From Prostheceraeus crozeri (Eukaryota; Platyhelminthes; Polycladida; Euryleptidae), in NCBI GenBank assembly GCA_907163375.1, contig CAJQUW010000895.1, positions 1 to 64,000 on the forward strand: DNA of 64,000 nt, in the 5' to 3' direction. Made by a program: the position numbers and the translations under genes. Positions 34,126 to 46,515 of this stretch are shown piece by piece. The notes under the pieces were generated by a model that worked only from the letters and a program-made list of their open reading frames with translations, had not been told where the DNA came from and did not search any database. Each line of letters begins with the position of its first letter. The stretch's first letter is position 1.

Positions 34126-35090
34126 GGGTGTCCACCGGTTTCTTTCTAAAATTTCTACAGCAAAATCATAAGTGGAAGTGATGTCACACATTTCTGTCAG
34201 AGAAATGAAGAGTTATCGGTGAGTTGCTACTAATAAAGCCAACAAACTTGTGGTTGTGAAGGAAGAGATTCTAATCAAATGAACGGAGGAGTTGTTGAAT
34301 AACAGAGAAACTGGAAACTTCTAAACCACTTTACAAGTCAAGAGTCAGTACTATAGAAAACCAAGCTAGTCGCATTATAAAATCTGCCGGCAAAAATTAT
34401 GAAAAAAAGCGAATTTGAAAGCTTATATGGGCTAGTGCTGGCACCGAAGCTGTCACTTTCCGGGTCAATATAAAAAGCAAGGTAATGGTGAATGGTCTCT
34501 ACCCCTCTCCCCGCCCAATATCATCTTGTAAAAACACTCCTATTGAGAAAGTAGTTTGGCTGATGATGACACAAGTTTTAGAACAACTATTCCACTTTGT
34601 TCCATCTCATATAAAACACACTGAAGGTCAAATCGAGCGCCCAAAAATATGAACTACACGAATAGATGCGGAAATCATTGTATGATTGTCAAAATTTGCA
34701 GCTATCGCAATCGGCTGAAAAATGAAGATAGAAGTATGCAATGATGGAACAATAGAAATCGTATTTCATTTCATTTGTAAATGCTCGGTATACAATGATC
34801 GGTCACTGTTGATACAATTCTTTATCAATGTCTTCAAACAAGATTTCTACGATAAATTGCGAACTTAAGAATAAAGTGAACTTGTGAAGTTAATGGAATA
34901 CATAAAGAACGCGAATGATGCTGGAAACTTTCAAATTACGACAGTAACGACCAATTATTAAGTGATTAATATTCATCTGCAATGATGAACATGACTTGTC
35001 AATATGGCCTTCAGTCAAGCGCTTATTTCCATGAGATTAATACGAGTTCCAGAACAATCTTATACGTTATTCAACAGTCTCCTTAATTCA
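34126..35090. other. No gene recognised
   Basis: AT-rich, no motif or terminal repeat seen. Confidence 0.45.
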
Positions 35091-35101
35091 ATCTCATTAC
35101 A
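35091..35101. repeat. 11-bp flanking repeat (ATCTCATTACA), left
   Basis: Repeated exactly at 35626-35636, on the other side of the nested palindrome element. Best read as a target-site duplication. Confidence 0.75.
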
Positions 35102-35625
35102 TGTTGACTGCTGTTGACGGGAGGTAGTTTTTGTACGTCATTGCCAAAAAACAATTTTGTTCGTCTCCCCGGGCTTTTTATTACAAGAAGTGAAAGTTAA
35201 AAACAAGTAGTCTATTTACAATAAAACCGACATAAAGGGTTCAAAAGAAAAGATTCTTCGGGTACTTCCAAGCGATTATTATTGCGTGTGCGACGTTTCG
35301 CCCCAAGATTAAGCCTTTGGGGCGAAACGTCGCACACGCAATAATAATCGCTTGGAAGTACCCGAAGAATCTTTTCTTTTGAACCCTTTATATTATGGAA
35401 CCGGGTACGTGGAGGACTCGGCCTCAGGGCCATATCACTAATAAAACCGACGTTTCGTCTCTCTAAGACATAGTCATGGTACTGGTGAACCAGTACCATG
35501 ACTATGTCTTAGAGAGACGAAACATCGGTTTTATTGTAAATAGCCTACTTGTTTTTATCTTTAACTTCTTGCAATAAAAAGCCCGGGGAGACGAACAAAA
35601 TTGTTTTTTGGCAATGACGTACAAA
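35102..35625. mobile_element. 524-bp nested-palindrome element with hammerhead-like cores
   Basis: Three sets of inverted repeats sit inside each other. The outer arms (35129-35231 and 35524-35626) begin at GTACGTCATTGCC and its inverse. Inner hairpin 1 has perfect 75-bp arms (35232-35306 and 35317-35391) around a 10-nt loop; hairpin 2 has 47-bp arms (35440-35486 and 35489-35535) around a 2-nt loop. CGAAACGTCG or CGAAACATCG, the 3' core of hammerhead ribozymes in Penelope-like elements, occurs in each inner arm. The flanking 11-bp repeats suggest insertion by target-primed reverse transcription or a similar route. No coding capacity. Inference: a fold-back retroelement derived from inverted Penelope-like ends. 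Confidence 0.7.
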
Positions 35626-35636
35626 ATCTCATTACA

Positions 35637-37499
35637 GTTAAGACATTTTGATCTTTTTGTTTCACTCTGATAAATGCTACACGTGCGTGTATGAGTGTGT
35701 AATCTTTACTTGTTCCAGACTTCATATTAATAAGGTCTACCTACGATTTAAGAACTTTCTAAGCGCATCTTGATTACAAGCTTTTAATACACATATAGAT
35801 CATTGTTTTAATTCGTTTATGCTATTACTTATGATGCTTGTGCTATTTTATAAGTTGCAGAAATTAACTGGCAGAAGTTTTTAAAAATTACATGTACATT
35901 GATAAAAACATGATTATCTATATTTTCATCCTCTCCTTCGAGAGAACCAGAACATGCTTTCATGATCATTCATTTCATGAGTCCCATTTCATTTCATCTT
36001 TGTTCACTCTCTTAAATTCATGAAATGTTATCATTCATCACTTTTTTAACTTGTACGTGTTTTCTCATTTTCAAAAAATATGCGTTTCTGATTTCAGAAT
36101 AACACTGTTTCTTTTAGCTGGATGTTAGAAATCTATGCCGGTGCATTCTTTTTGCAGATGACATATAGACGCAATCACTTTTCTCACAACTATCGGAATG
36201 ATGCGAAAACCTTTGGTTAGCAGCTAAACTCCTTTATCAAGATGATAAACTTCGCTTACTACAATTGCGAATGAATTCAATGAGAATCATGGTTTACAAA
36301 TCAAGGAATGACCTATGGGATCCCACTTAAATCTCCCATCTGCCATCATTTATATGCATGTGCTAGAGGCAAAAGCTTTGCAATGAATAATCCGTCTACG
36401 TCCAAAAATTTCCGCCCGTTATATAGATTGCATAATCATGGGACTTTTTTGTCACCTTCATTGTAATAACAAACCTTGTCATACTCTTACATCTACTGAC
36501 CTTACATCTCGACTCATCTACCTAAAATACGTGCAAGTGCATGAACAATACATAGTCCATTAATTTACTTGTAAGTCTGTATGCCTGACAACACTTCTAT
36601 GATTTTGCTGTAGAAGTTTTGAAAGGTTGCAAGCATAGGGTAAGTATATAAGTAGAATAGCAACTCAGCATTTATTTAATCCCCAATGTGTATGCAATTT
36701 CGATTTCATTCAATGAACATGAGTCGAGATCAAGGTACCACCTGTGAGATTCGCAAATTTTTACACTTTTGCAGAAATGTACACGAATTAGGCTGATCAT
36801 AATGGCAATACAGAATAAAGAATAGTAATCCACAAATCTTCCATCTCACGACAACTTGGAGAGGTAATATAGTTTGCTAAATCAGCAATTCGATGGGTTG
36901 CCATTACTAAGAGCTCAGCTTTATTATACATGTAGTAAGATTATTTTCTTAAGCGTGATCATATCACAAACTGCCTCTGAAAAAGCAACTGATCAGAATG
37001 AGCTTTAAAATATGTAAATGGGTCCACATTACTATTCAGATTCAAGAAGTGACGCCCTGTCAATCATAAAATCATGCCGCTGAAAATTGAATAAAAAACC
37101 TGACATGTCAGCCAAGAACCTTTCAATAAGATCTCAACTTTTTCTTGTAGACTTGCAGGGACTTGCATCATAATGGATTTCATGACATTTTCTTGAACAT
37201 CAGCTTAATTTCCGCTTAATTAAATGCTTGTTAGCAAGCATTCAGTCCTTCTGATATCCAACTTGTTTCATACTACTTAGTAAGTGGTTCATCTCGGAAG
37301 TATATAAACACAGGAATAATTTACAGAAATTTAGTTTTTATAAACTGCTCAAATAAATTTTTGAAACGCAGGAACGTAATCTGAGCAAAAAACTGAATCC
37401 TTTCATATAAAAATTTTCACTGTATACAGATAATTTTTGAGTCGACACTCTACCTACCATATACTTACTCTATGGTTGCAAGAATCCAGTGGACACTTG
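35637..37499. other. No gene recognised
   Basis: AT-rich sequence, stops in all frames, no motif or terminal repeat seen. Confidence 0.45.
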
Positions 37500-37760
37500 T
37501 TTATACGAAGCTCGATTCATTCAGACAGTCGATTAGAATTAGTCGTAAAGATAAAATGATTGACTTCTGATCTGATTCGCACACAAGCACTGCATCAGCC
37601 TCATCGTTAGTTGCCGCTTCAGATGTTCTGTTTGCCCGTAGACCTTGACAAAGCATGAACGCGCGAAACGTCGGGCGTGTTGCGACCTTATAAAAAATAA
37701 TTTTACCATCCAAGGCATCTTTAAGAAGGCACATAGGCTTTGAACTTTGAACATTCTACA
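37500..37760 (-). repeat. Older repeat, uninterrupted copy
   Basis: Inverse relative of 30085-30184 plus 34007-34125, without the transposon, so it shows the pre-insertion arrangement. Its plus strand has a GCGCGAAACGTCGGGC segment (37661-37676) with a partial hammerhead-like context. Short minus-strand open frames cross it but no known protein motif appears. Confidence 0.7.
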
Positions 37761-39741
37761 TAAAGATAAGTCTAACGTTCGCGCCTATTATCCTTTTCAT
37801 TACTGATTTCATTTCATTTATTTGATAGCTTGCAGCTAGCAGTAAAGGATGTTTTGAAAGAAAGTACATGACATGCACGTTTGAATTGATCAATCTGCCA
37901 GCATAATCAGTGAATTGTAGTTGATTAAATCTGAGTTTTGATTAGTAGCAATATTTCATTTGCTATTCCGATGAGAACATTCCTCGCTCGCTATTTTGCT
38001 GTTGCAATTACATATTTGTAATTGTAGCTTGTGCATTTGATCTGAACATGTCACGATAACACTCACAACCCGAAATGTCATTTGTGCTTTAAGTTTATCA
38101 GGTAAATAGTTTTGGCAGGGTGTATGTGAAATAAGGAAGTCGTCAAGATAGAGGAAAGCGGTCATCCAATGATCGTACATTTATTCAGAGAGATTATTGC
38201 CATTCACATCAATTTTCATGTTCGTAGATGAAGCTCAACAATCAAAAATTACAATTGCTGTGTATGAAAATGCTAATTCTCCTGTTGATTGATCAATTGA
38301 TGTTGTCACCTTAAACAAAGTGAGAAAGCAAATATAATCAGTTAAAATTCTATCCAAGAGGAGCAAATACAATTCAAGCACCCTCATCATTCCTGGCAAG
38401 CATTTTCTCAACAAATTGCAGTCATCTCGCTCTGCATTAAAAATTATGTATCTTGCATGCTGTTCAGCAGGTAAAAAATACGATTTTAAATTTTGCAAAT
38501 GTATACTGTGCGTAAGATATGCAAATAGGAAATACATGCGGAGTTTGAATGTAAAACGCGATTATTTACTGTTTCAGATAAAATCCAGTGGTGATAATAG
38601 CCTAGCATATTTCAGGCATTTAAAAATTACCGTGTGAATTGTTTGCGAGAGGTCATGCATAGTGTGCACTGTAAGAGTCTTAGGATAATCGTCAGTGCTC
38701 AACATTTTCTTCCTCCTCTTGCGTTGAGAAGTAGTCGCTTCAGTTCCTCTTATGAAGTTTTGTAAATAACCTGCTCTCGACGACCTATGTCAGTCAATAA
38801 AGTTCATCACTATTGTCTATTTTTTCTCTATTTTGACTTTGATCCAAACAAATTTAGCATTTTTTACAAAATCTTGATTTTCCCTCCTGATGCGGTCAGT
38901 TGAATAACCAAAGTCGTAAATATAAAAATATTTACCAAATAATTGCACCAAAATATAAACCTACCTTCTTGAAAATGTCTGCAGTTTCAAGTCGCCGAAA
39001 AGCTCAGGTCGAATCGGACTCTACTGTGTTATTTCACCCCGATTAAAGTCAACAACAGTTATCTGTCTACAATTCAAGCATACACAAAGCATGTTTTCTT
39101 TTTGACTCTCTGAATCTGTAGATTTTTCCTTGTAACTCTCTGAGCTACACACAACGCACTGACGACGTACACACTGAAACACTGTTGGAGGTTCGGAAGG
39201 CTCCATATCCATAGGTTCGGAGAGTCAGTATATGGACCATGAGATCCGTATTTTACAACGGCATGTTCTGCTAAACGGTCCGCTTTGGAAGTCCGTGTCC
39301 ATATTGGGAACTTAGGGAGATTAAAATTGGGTTACAAGCTTTAGGCATGCAAATTAGTTAAACTTATTCCAGTTCATAGCCATACCTTCACCATCCATAT
39401 TGTGTTGTTCAACTATTCATTCCTTATGAGATGTGATTGACAATCACTTGACTGATGTGTTAACTTATAGCAATTCCCTGCAAAATGTTTGCAACTGAAA
39501 ATTTCAATGAAAATAAGAATTTTTGAAATTTTGTAAGATTTCTAGATTCTTGCAATCATTTGGAAATTATTTATTTTATCCCTAATATATTTATATCTTT
39601 CAGTGGAAACATTGTGGTGCCGGAATGTGAGAAATATACTCACAACACTTCTCACAAATGCATAGGACCAATTGTTCTTTTTTTGAAGGACCAATTGTTT
39701 GTGCACCTTCAATGCGCACCCATCTTCTTGCACACGCACCT
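37761..39741. other. No gene firmly recognised
   Basis: AT-rich. A 100-codon minus-strand frame (38235-38537) has no motif I know. A Cys-rich frame at 39021-39212 is listed separately. Confidence 0.4.
39021..39212 (-). pseudogene. Cys-rich frame, possibly a piggyBac C-terminal tail
   Basis: The minus strand reads CVRRQCVVCSSES and, further on, LCVCLNCRQITVVDF. The spacing of CxxC pairs recalls the Cys-rich tail of piggyBac-type transposases, but no catalytic region was found upstream on the same strand. It may be chance or another zinc-binding remnant. Confidence 0.25.
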
Positions 39742-39998
39742 TCTTGCGCACCACGGTCCGCATTTGTTACTTAGGATTTTCATTTGCACTAAGAACATAT
39801 TTACCTTATCCATATTTGATACATATGCAGAAACGAATGTATTTTATGAAAAGTTTTTTACATCCAACTTCATTGCTAGTTACTTATCTGCTATTTCTGG
39901 ACAAATCATTTATAAAGAACAGGCAATTCTGAAAATGCGTCAAACATATTTCATTAAAACTTTATCATACAGACTCTTTCATAACCTTGATTAACTTG
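39742..39998 (+). repeat. Dispersed repeat, copy 2
   Basis: Relative of 17166-17445 (see that entry). A plus-strand open frame of 144 codons crosses it, but the other copy lacks the frame, so I do not call a gene. Confidence 0.6.
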
Positions 39999-42589
39999 AT
40001 TATTTTGACCCACGATTATTGTATCACAATGATTTTATGTCATTTCTTATTCAAAAATTCAAATCTTCCATCATCAGTAACATGAAAATTGAGAACTCCA
40101 TTAAGAGAAATTAATTCCCTTTTCACCTGCCGTAAGTGCTTTGTTTTATTAGACTTCTGTCTTATGGTTTTGTCGTTCAAATATCGGTATCGTAAAGGAT
40201 TAGTGAATTTGCATCTGAAAATGAGCAACGAGATTCCGATCCCTTCCGGCAACATTTGATAGCTTGCGATATTACCGACAGTGATACCGACAGTATTACA
40301 GACAGTTTCCTCAGATCCGTGAGATCGAAGATGCATAACTCCTTGGATTTTAAGGAGGCTCTAGAAATCTGTCTGTCTGGCAAGCGAGTCTGGAAAGCTG
40401 ATGAAGAAGATTAGCAAGCCTTGATAAACAAAGCTTCAAAGTACGCGAAACCAAGCTATTTTTCTGAGAAATGTCGATGACAGAATGGAAGCAAATCACA
40501 GGCTCATCTGTGGAAGGAATTGTGATTGTGAAGGGTTTCTCAAACTTTCAATTTTGCGTGAAGTTCGTACAATCTCAGAGTGGTGAGCGGTACGTGTCTA
40601 ATCCATTGCACGACTTGGTTCCACCGCGTTTTCAGCATTCAGGTCGTCAAAGATTAGAGTGACAGCTACGTTTTTTTCCTAAATTCCCACACGAGCTTCT
40701 TACTTTTCTTGTTTGTAGATTGCTACACAGCATCAGTAAAATGACAATTTTTCAGCTGTAGTTCCAGTTGCCTTGCAAGTTACGGAGCGTCGAACATCGT
40801 ACAACTCCATACGTGGATCTACTAAATATAGTATCATAGTGAACAGTAGAACATTTATAATTCTCAAAATGAAATTTTGATTTCTTTTCATGACTTAAGC
40901 AATTCGTTCAACTTTTCCCAAATAGTGATCGTAGTAAAGATTTATCTGCTATCTCTTCAATAATAACGCATGACAATGACGCCAAGATAAGCATACATCA
41001 TATTTATGAACACATTGGTGATGCATTTCGCAAATGACCGATTGAATTAGATGAATAAAAAGAGAGACGATGCCAACAGTTGTTGATCTCATAGGTCATC
41101 ACCGTGGATATACTTTGCAGCAGCAGGTCATACTGAAACGTCCGAAACATGCTGAAAAGCTTTCTGCTGTTCTGCGGAATGTGAGACCTCTATAGGAAAA
41201 ACGGACTTGCTAAAGTTGCCGCTCATCTTCGTTTCCCCCAAAACGCAAAAACAGTGTTCGAAGCCTTTAGTATTAGTCAATAAGTAAAATAAGGCAATAA
41301 ATGTATATTTCCAAAACTTTTGGATAGTCTCATCTGATGACTGTCACAGCAAATTGTAAAACAGCTTTTCTTCATAATTATGATTTCACTTGAATTTTAA
41401 TGATTCGCAATACATCCAAAAGTAATTCTAAACCCTCTCCCTACAGGAATGTTTTTCCGAACGAACTCCAATTGGGGGGGGGGCGAAATTCGCCCCCTCC
41501 CGCACTGATCTCCCAAAATATTACACCAATTTTGCCAAACCACACATCAGTCGAATGGGCATTGAATGGGGATTCAGAAAGCAGCATTACTTTTATTTTT
41601 AAGGTCATCCTTGGGCTGAGGTGAAAGTCAAAGGTCAAAAAACGCCAATTTTTAACACATTTCCATTAGATCACTATTTGAAATGGAAAATGACAAAAAA
41701 GACAAACGATGCATCAATCCAAAGCTCTGGTCAAGGTGGTTAATAAAATGAATATCAATCGGCATGAGATTACATCATTGTATGAGATGAGGTAAAAGGT
41801 CAAGTAAATCAAACTGTCAGTTCAACTCAAATAGCACTAAAATCCCACATTGTAGTATTTAGTTCTGCAGGTGAAGAAACAGCCCAATTCAGTGAACTTT
41901 TGTCGAGACACTGAGGCTGAAAGCAACATGATAAAAATAATAAGTACAGAAATAATAAAAGTCATGTTTGGAATTTAAATTTCATGTGTGAATATCTCTA
42001 TATTAATAGGAAGAATCATTTATGTAATCTTAAACTTATTTAATCAAGAATTGATACTGCAATATACATTAGAAGTTGAGATATATACCTGTAAGTGAAA
42101 TCAGTCAAAAACTTGCAAACATTCAAATTTTAAAATAGATCTCACGCCAAATGTATGGTGCCAAATATATTTTCATTCAGTCAAAAGGAAGATATTAGAA
42201 GTCTGGTTGCCATAGCTTACTTGGTTTAAAAGATATTAAAAAAATTCACCAGGTGGGCAAGGGTTAAGAAGCGACCGATGCCAAGAATTTTGAAATCAAC
42301 AGCAATACGAGCATATGAGAAAGTAAAATAATCTAATTTATTTTTTGATATTGCTACAAGAGTGTTTGAAAAGTGTGCAGTAGAGATCATAACCAAATGT
42401 GCAGTAGCTCCTCAGAAAATCTTTCTGTGTAGCCTACAAGTAACTGAAAAGGCGTGTCCTTTTTTAAACGTTGGTTGCCGGGTACATTTAGTATTATAAA
42501 TTGAAGAAAGCACAAAAATGTTTCAAAACCAGGAGCGACAATTTTCAGTGTGTAAAATTATTATGCGAGTAGCTTAATTTCCAAAACAG
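39999..42589. other. No gene recognised; one G-rich hairpin
   Basis: AT-rich. At about 41466-41500 a run of ten G is followed by CGAAATTCGCCCCC, giving a strong GC hairpin in an otherwise AT-rich region. No other feature seen. Confidence 0.45.
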
Positions 42590-42706
42590 TTATTTTATAG
42601 TTAGTTATATTTCAGTCTCCGTTAGTGCTGGAGTGCATCACAATGACCATTGCACACATCAATGAGAACACAATTAAAATGAAGTTAGTTCAAGTAAAGT
42701 TAAAAT

Positions 42707-45195
42707 TCATAGAAGTAAACGAACACGATTCATAAATGTCGCGGGAGATTGGATGTCGAAAATCGAATCAGGGAGACTGTTCCAAACGTTGACAACTCTA
42801 CTTGAAAAGAAGTGTTTCCGAGATTGCAAACGAGATGGCTTAATCGTAAGTTTAAAACGATGTCCACGAGTTACATTTCTATTAAGTTCAAAGAAGTACG
42901 TAGGAGATGTAACCGATGCGCCATGAAACATTTTGAAAGATGTCTTCAGATCTTGTGTAATGACAATCCTTAGATCCTTCTCGCGGTCACCCTGGCGAAG
43001 AAGCTGATTCCCGAAGTGGTATATTTGCTTAGGGTTATTGTGACCAAAATGCAGAGAGCAGCACTTTGTGACATTAAGGTCCAGCTGCCAAGATTCTGCC
43101 CATTCACGTAAAGAGTCAATATCATTCTGTAGACACGTAGTGAGGTGGCTTGCATCAGCTTTTCTCATTTCAACATACATCTTCGCATCGTCAGCGTACT
43201 TGAGAATTTTTCAGCTCTGAAGGCATTGATCAATATCGTTTACGCAGGCTATGAATAGGAGCGGACCCAAAACGCTGCCTTGAGGAACACCAGATATTAT
43301 AGGAATTGGATGAGATGTAAAGCCATTCACAACGACGATTTCTTTTCGATCCGTTAGGGAATGAATTGATCCAACCGTGCAGATCACCGTGAATGCCGAG
43401 GGCTGACAGTTTCTTCGAAAGTCGAACATGAGGTACAGAGTTGAAAGCCTTTGAGAAGTCGACATAGACCGTGTCAACCCAACAACCACTGTCAACAGCT
43501 TTGGAAATATCTTCCAAATATTGAAGAAGTAGACTGGCACAAGAAGCTTTTGGAATGTACCCGAACTGCGACGCAGATATGAGATTTCTTTCACTCCAGA
43601 AATTCCATATGGTATTTATATGGTATTTTTGATACATGCTTCGATTAACTTGCCAACACAACAAGTCAAGCTTATCGGGCTGTAGCTACCTGGATCGCTT
43701 CGGTTGCCATCCTTGAATTTAGGAAAGATGTGAGCAGTTTTCCATTCTATTGGAGTTGACTTGGTGTCTAAACACATTTGAAAAAGTCTACACAGTAGTG
43801 ATATCAGCAGATGTCCGCCACGCTTCAAAACAATATATGGGATCTGGTCAGGACCTGAAGCTCCAAAGTCTTTCATCTTTTTTAGGGCTTTCTGAACCAA
43901 TTCCGGAGTGAAATTTACGGTGTGTAGAACATCACTTGTCTGTAGATCGATGTCGGGAACGTCAACAAAACTTTCTTGTGTGAAAACGGACGAAAAGAAT
44001 TTGCTCAATACATCTGCACATTATTGATCATTGGAAGAAAGCTCGCCTGTGACGGGATCGCGTAGAGGACCGATTTGTGATTTGATGCGCTGCTTCCTTT
44101 TCACATAACTCCAGAATGGTTTGATGTTGTGGTTCTCAGCTAACGTCGCCTCGAAATCTTTGACAGCTTTGCGTATGACTGTCTTCTGATGGTTAGCTGC
44201 CCTATTTCTCAAAACACGAGACGCTTCTGTCCGAAGTTGTAAAAATTGCATTTCCGCCTTGCATCTCTGAGTACGAGCATGGCGAACCGCGGACGTTTCC
44301 CACAGTGGTCGATTGCTTGGGTGATCGCGTTTAATGGGAATGGATTCTTGCATAGAGAGCATTATACCAAGAGAAAAATTACGCCAGACATCATTAACGG
44401 AACCCAACGAGAAACACTCATTCCATGATACGGAGGACAACACAGAACGAAAAGATCCCAATCAGCAGCACGAAGATCAAACCGATGAGGAAGTCGCTGG
44501 TTCAAGAATTCCGTTGCGATACATACATGTAGATCTGCAAGAACCATATTATGATCGGAGGTACTGAGAGGCTCTAAAATCTTTACATTACTCACAAGCT
44601 CTGGATCGGAAGAAAATATGATATCTAAGCAAGCTAGCTCACGTGTTGGCTCATTTACATGCTGCCTAAGTCCATTCTCGAGCACAAAATTGATGAATTC
44701 GTCATGTTGACAGGAGAAGCGAAAATTCAACCAGTCAATTCCGGGGAAATTGAAATCACCGGATATCAGCTTGCATAATTGGCTACCCTCACAAATACTA
44801 TGGAGATGTTTTACAAATGAAGATGTTTGATCAGATGTGACATTTGGAGACCGATAAACCAAACCAACTAATAGCTTGAAATCGACACGAAGTTGCACCT
44901 CACAGCAAAGCAGTTCACAAATCCCATCCAGATCTTCGAAATTGCAAGTCACAGAACGGAAAGAGGTCATAACATAGATCATGAGACCCCCGCCACGACC
45001 ATATTCGCGATCTCTTCTGTGTAATTTGTACCCCTCGAGATGAAAGACAGAGTCTGGCAGATCTTGGGACGCCCATGTTTCAGTGATGAGAATAATGGTA
45101 GGTTTTATCTCGGAAGCATGAAGTTGCAGACGATTCATCTTGTAACACAGACTGCGGGCATTCAGCAACAGAACAAACGGCCTGTGATTTTGCAA
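42707..45195 (-). pseudogene. LINE ORF2: APE endonuclease and reverse transcriptase, frameshifted
   Basis: From the start: endonuclease motifs LLNARSL, ITETWAS, YGRGGGLMIYV, VYRSPN, GDFNFPGIDW and SDHNMV (45195-44500). Then a linker and the RT: GPDQIPYIVLK, SPISLTCCVGKLIE (about 43690), VDTVYVDFSKAFNSVPH (about 43450), GVPQGSVLGPLL (about 43270) and the catalytic KYADDAKM (about 43190). The tail LREWAESWQLDLNVTKC and FFSSRVVNVWNSLPDS follows. Breaks: a frameshift near 44440, an in-frame TAA near 44018 after SSNDQ, frameshifts near 43640 and 43390, and one near 43210 just before YADD. No Met near the start is certain; the frame opens with TTG right after ORF1. Confidence 0.88.
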
Positions 45196-45200
45196 AAGCT

Positions 45201-46057
45201 TTACCGAAAATTTTGAATCTGGGTATCTCTCTGTCTAGAATCCAGATTCTGATTCTTGTTTATCTTTGATACAATTTGGTTATGATGAATCACAATTTGT
45301 TCACCATTTGCTCTTCTTCGTTTGAGTTCTTCAACCAACACCTTCTTTTCTCTCTGTTGGACAGCGGTGAGGTCTTGGCTAATATAAACATTCTTGAACA
45401 TTTCTGAATCTTTAAGAAAGTGAGCTGCTTTGAACAGCTTGTACTTCTCAGAAGAATGTTTAAATTTCAATTTGATAAGGCGACCTTTTTCCGGTAAGGG
45501 TTTCCCTATGCGGAACATCGATTCTATTGAGCAATCCACCTTCAACTCATTAAATAAGTTTCTGATCTGATCCTGATCATAAGCATTTCGCACCCCTATA
45601 CTTCCGTCCGTTAGTTCCGAAATTCCTGCAACGATAATTTTATTTTCTCTCTTTCTGCGTTGCTCAATTTCTTCAAATGTAACATCTGTAGAGGCAGTTG
45701 GACCAAGATTATAATTGGTAGAAAAGGCTTCTCGAGGACTTTGCAACGTCACTTAAGTTCATCAATTGATGCCATAGTTCGCTGCTCAATCTGCTCAATG
45801 TCTTTGTATTTATTCTCCAAAATATCAAACTTTTTGATTAGCATGGCAAGGCTACTGTTCAACTTGGACATCTCCTCAACAAGATTAATTTCAGAAGCGT
45901 TTGGGCTTGGCTTACTGATCGAATTTCGCCGTGATCCGATAGACATTTGAGAGCGTAATTGAAGAATGGTTTCAAGGAGATCTTGCTTGTTGATGCTACC
46001 CTTTCGATCTCGCAATTCACGATCAGACATTTTTGCGATGTCTTCCCAGTTGACCAT
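45201..46057 (-). pseudogene. LINE ORF1, one frameshift
   Basis: Starts with ATG at 46057 (MVNWEDIAKMSDRELRDRKG). It has a coiled-coil-like heptad region (EEMSKLNSSLAMLIKKFDI) and then EIEQRRKRENKIIVAGISEL, which looks like the start of an RRM-like nucleic-acid-binding domain (MFRIGKPLP, RLIKLKF, VYISQDLT). Total about 285 residues. The frame shifts by one at about 45750, where the first part ends in TGA and the second continues without a proper start. ORF1 products of this kind bind LINE RNA and chaperone it. It ends a few bases before ORF2. Confidence 0.8.
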
Positions 46058-46096
46058 AATTATGAAAAAAAGAGGAGACTATGACCAACAAAACTG

Positions 46097-46169
46097 TAGC
46101 ATGTACGGGGCTCGAAACCTGTTACTTCAGATGTTAAGGTGAGCTACGCAACCACTAAGCTACCGCGAC
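46097..46169 (-). repeat. tRNA-like sequence in the LINE 5' region
   Basis: On the minus strand a perfect A-box TAGCTTAGTGG (46152-46162) and a near-perfect B-box GTTTCGAGCCC (46108-46118, one mismatch) are 33 nt apart, as in tRNA genes. Stems beyond the D-arm do not pair well, so it is not a working tRNA. It lies 40 bp upstream of the LINE ORF1 on the same strand: either a SINE or tRNA relic beside the LINE, or an internal RNA polymerase III promoter within its 5' UTR. Confidence 0.6.
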
Positions 46170-46515
46170 ACAAGGGCCGTTGAACTAGAAGTCCTTTGAT
46201 AATCGAAGAATTAGCTGAATGCGCACGTGGTATTGACCTTCAGACAGTGTGGTCAGCTGATTGTACAATACCGTGACAGAAGAGACCGATGAACAATACT
46301 CGATCGGTGAGGGAGAACTTAGAAGATCAAAGGTGACGATATAAACACTTCCAAGTCGAATCAACGATGACAGATGATACAGTGACGTTGACCGCTGCGG
46401 GAGGAACCAAATGCTCAAAAGATGAGGAAAATTTATGCAGGGAAACCACAGATAGAGCAATGACAATAATTTCGCAATATGAAGCGCGCAGCAACCGACC
46501 GGCAGTCAGTCGGTC

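Larger units (their letters stand above)
42590..46515 (-). mobile_element. CR1/Jockey-type LINE, nearly full length, frameshifted
   Basis: About 3.9 kb on the minus strand. A GC-richer 5' region (46058-46515) is followed by ORF1 (46057-45201), ORF2 (about 45195-42707) and a short AT-rich 3' tail ending near AACTAACTATAAAATAAC. The outer limits are estimated from content, and no target duplication was identified. ORF2 has an APE-type endonuclease and a reverse transcriptase, the Jockey-superfamily layout (CR1, L2, Daphne and relatives). Several frameshifts and at least one stop break the ORFs, so it is inactive, though the protein is still easy to read, which points to moderate age. Confidence 0.88.

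Noticed and set aside
41130-41165. Further hammerhead-like GAAACGTCC site
   Set aside because: No stems or core around it; a short chance match.
46097-46169. Working tRNA gene
   Set aside because: A- and B-boxes fit but acceptor, anticodon and T stems do not pair; it is only tRNA-derived.
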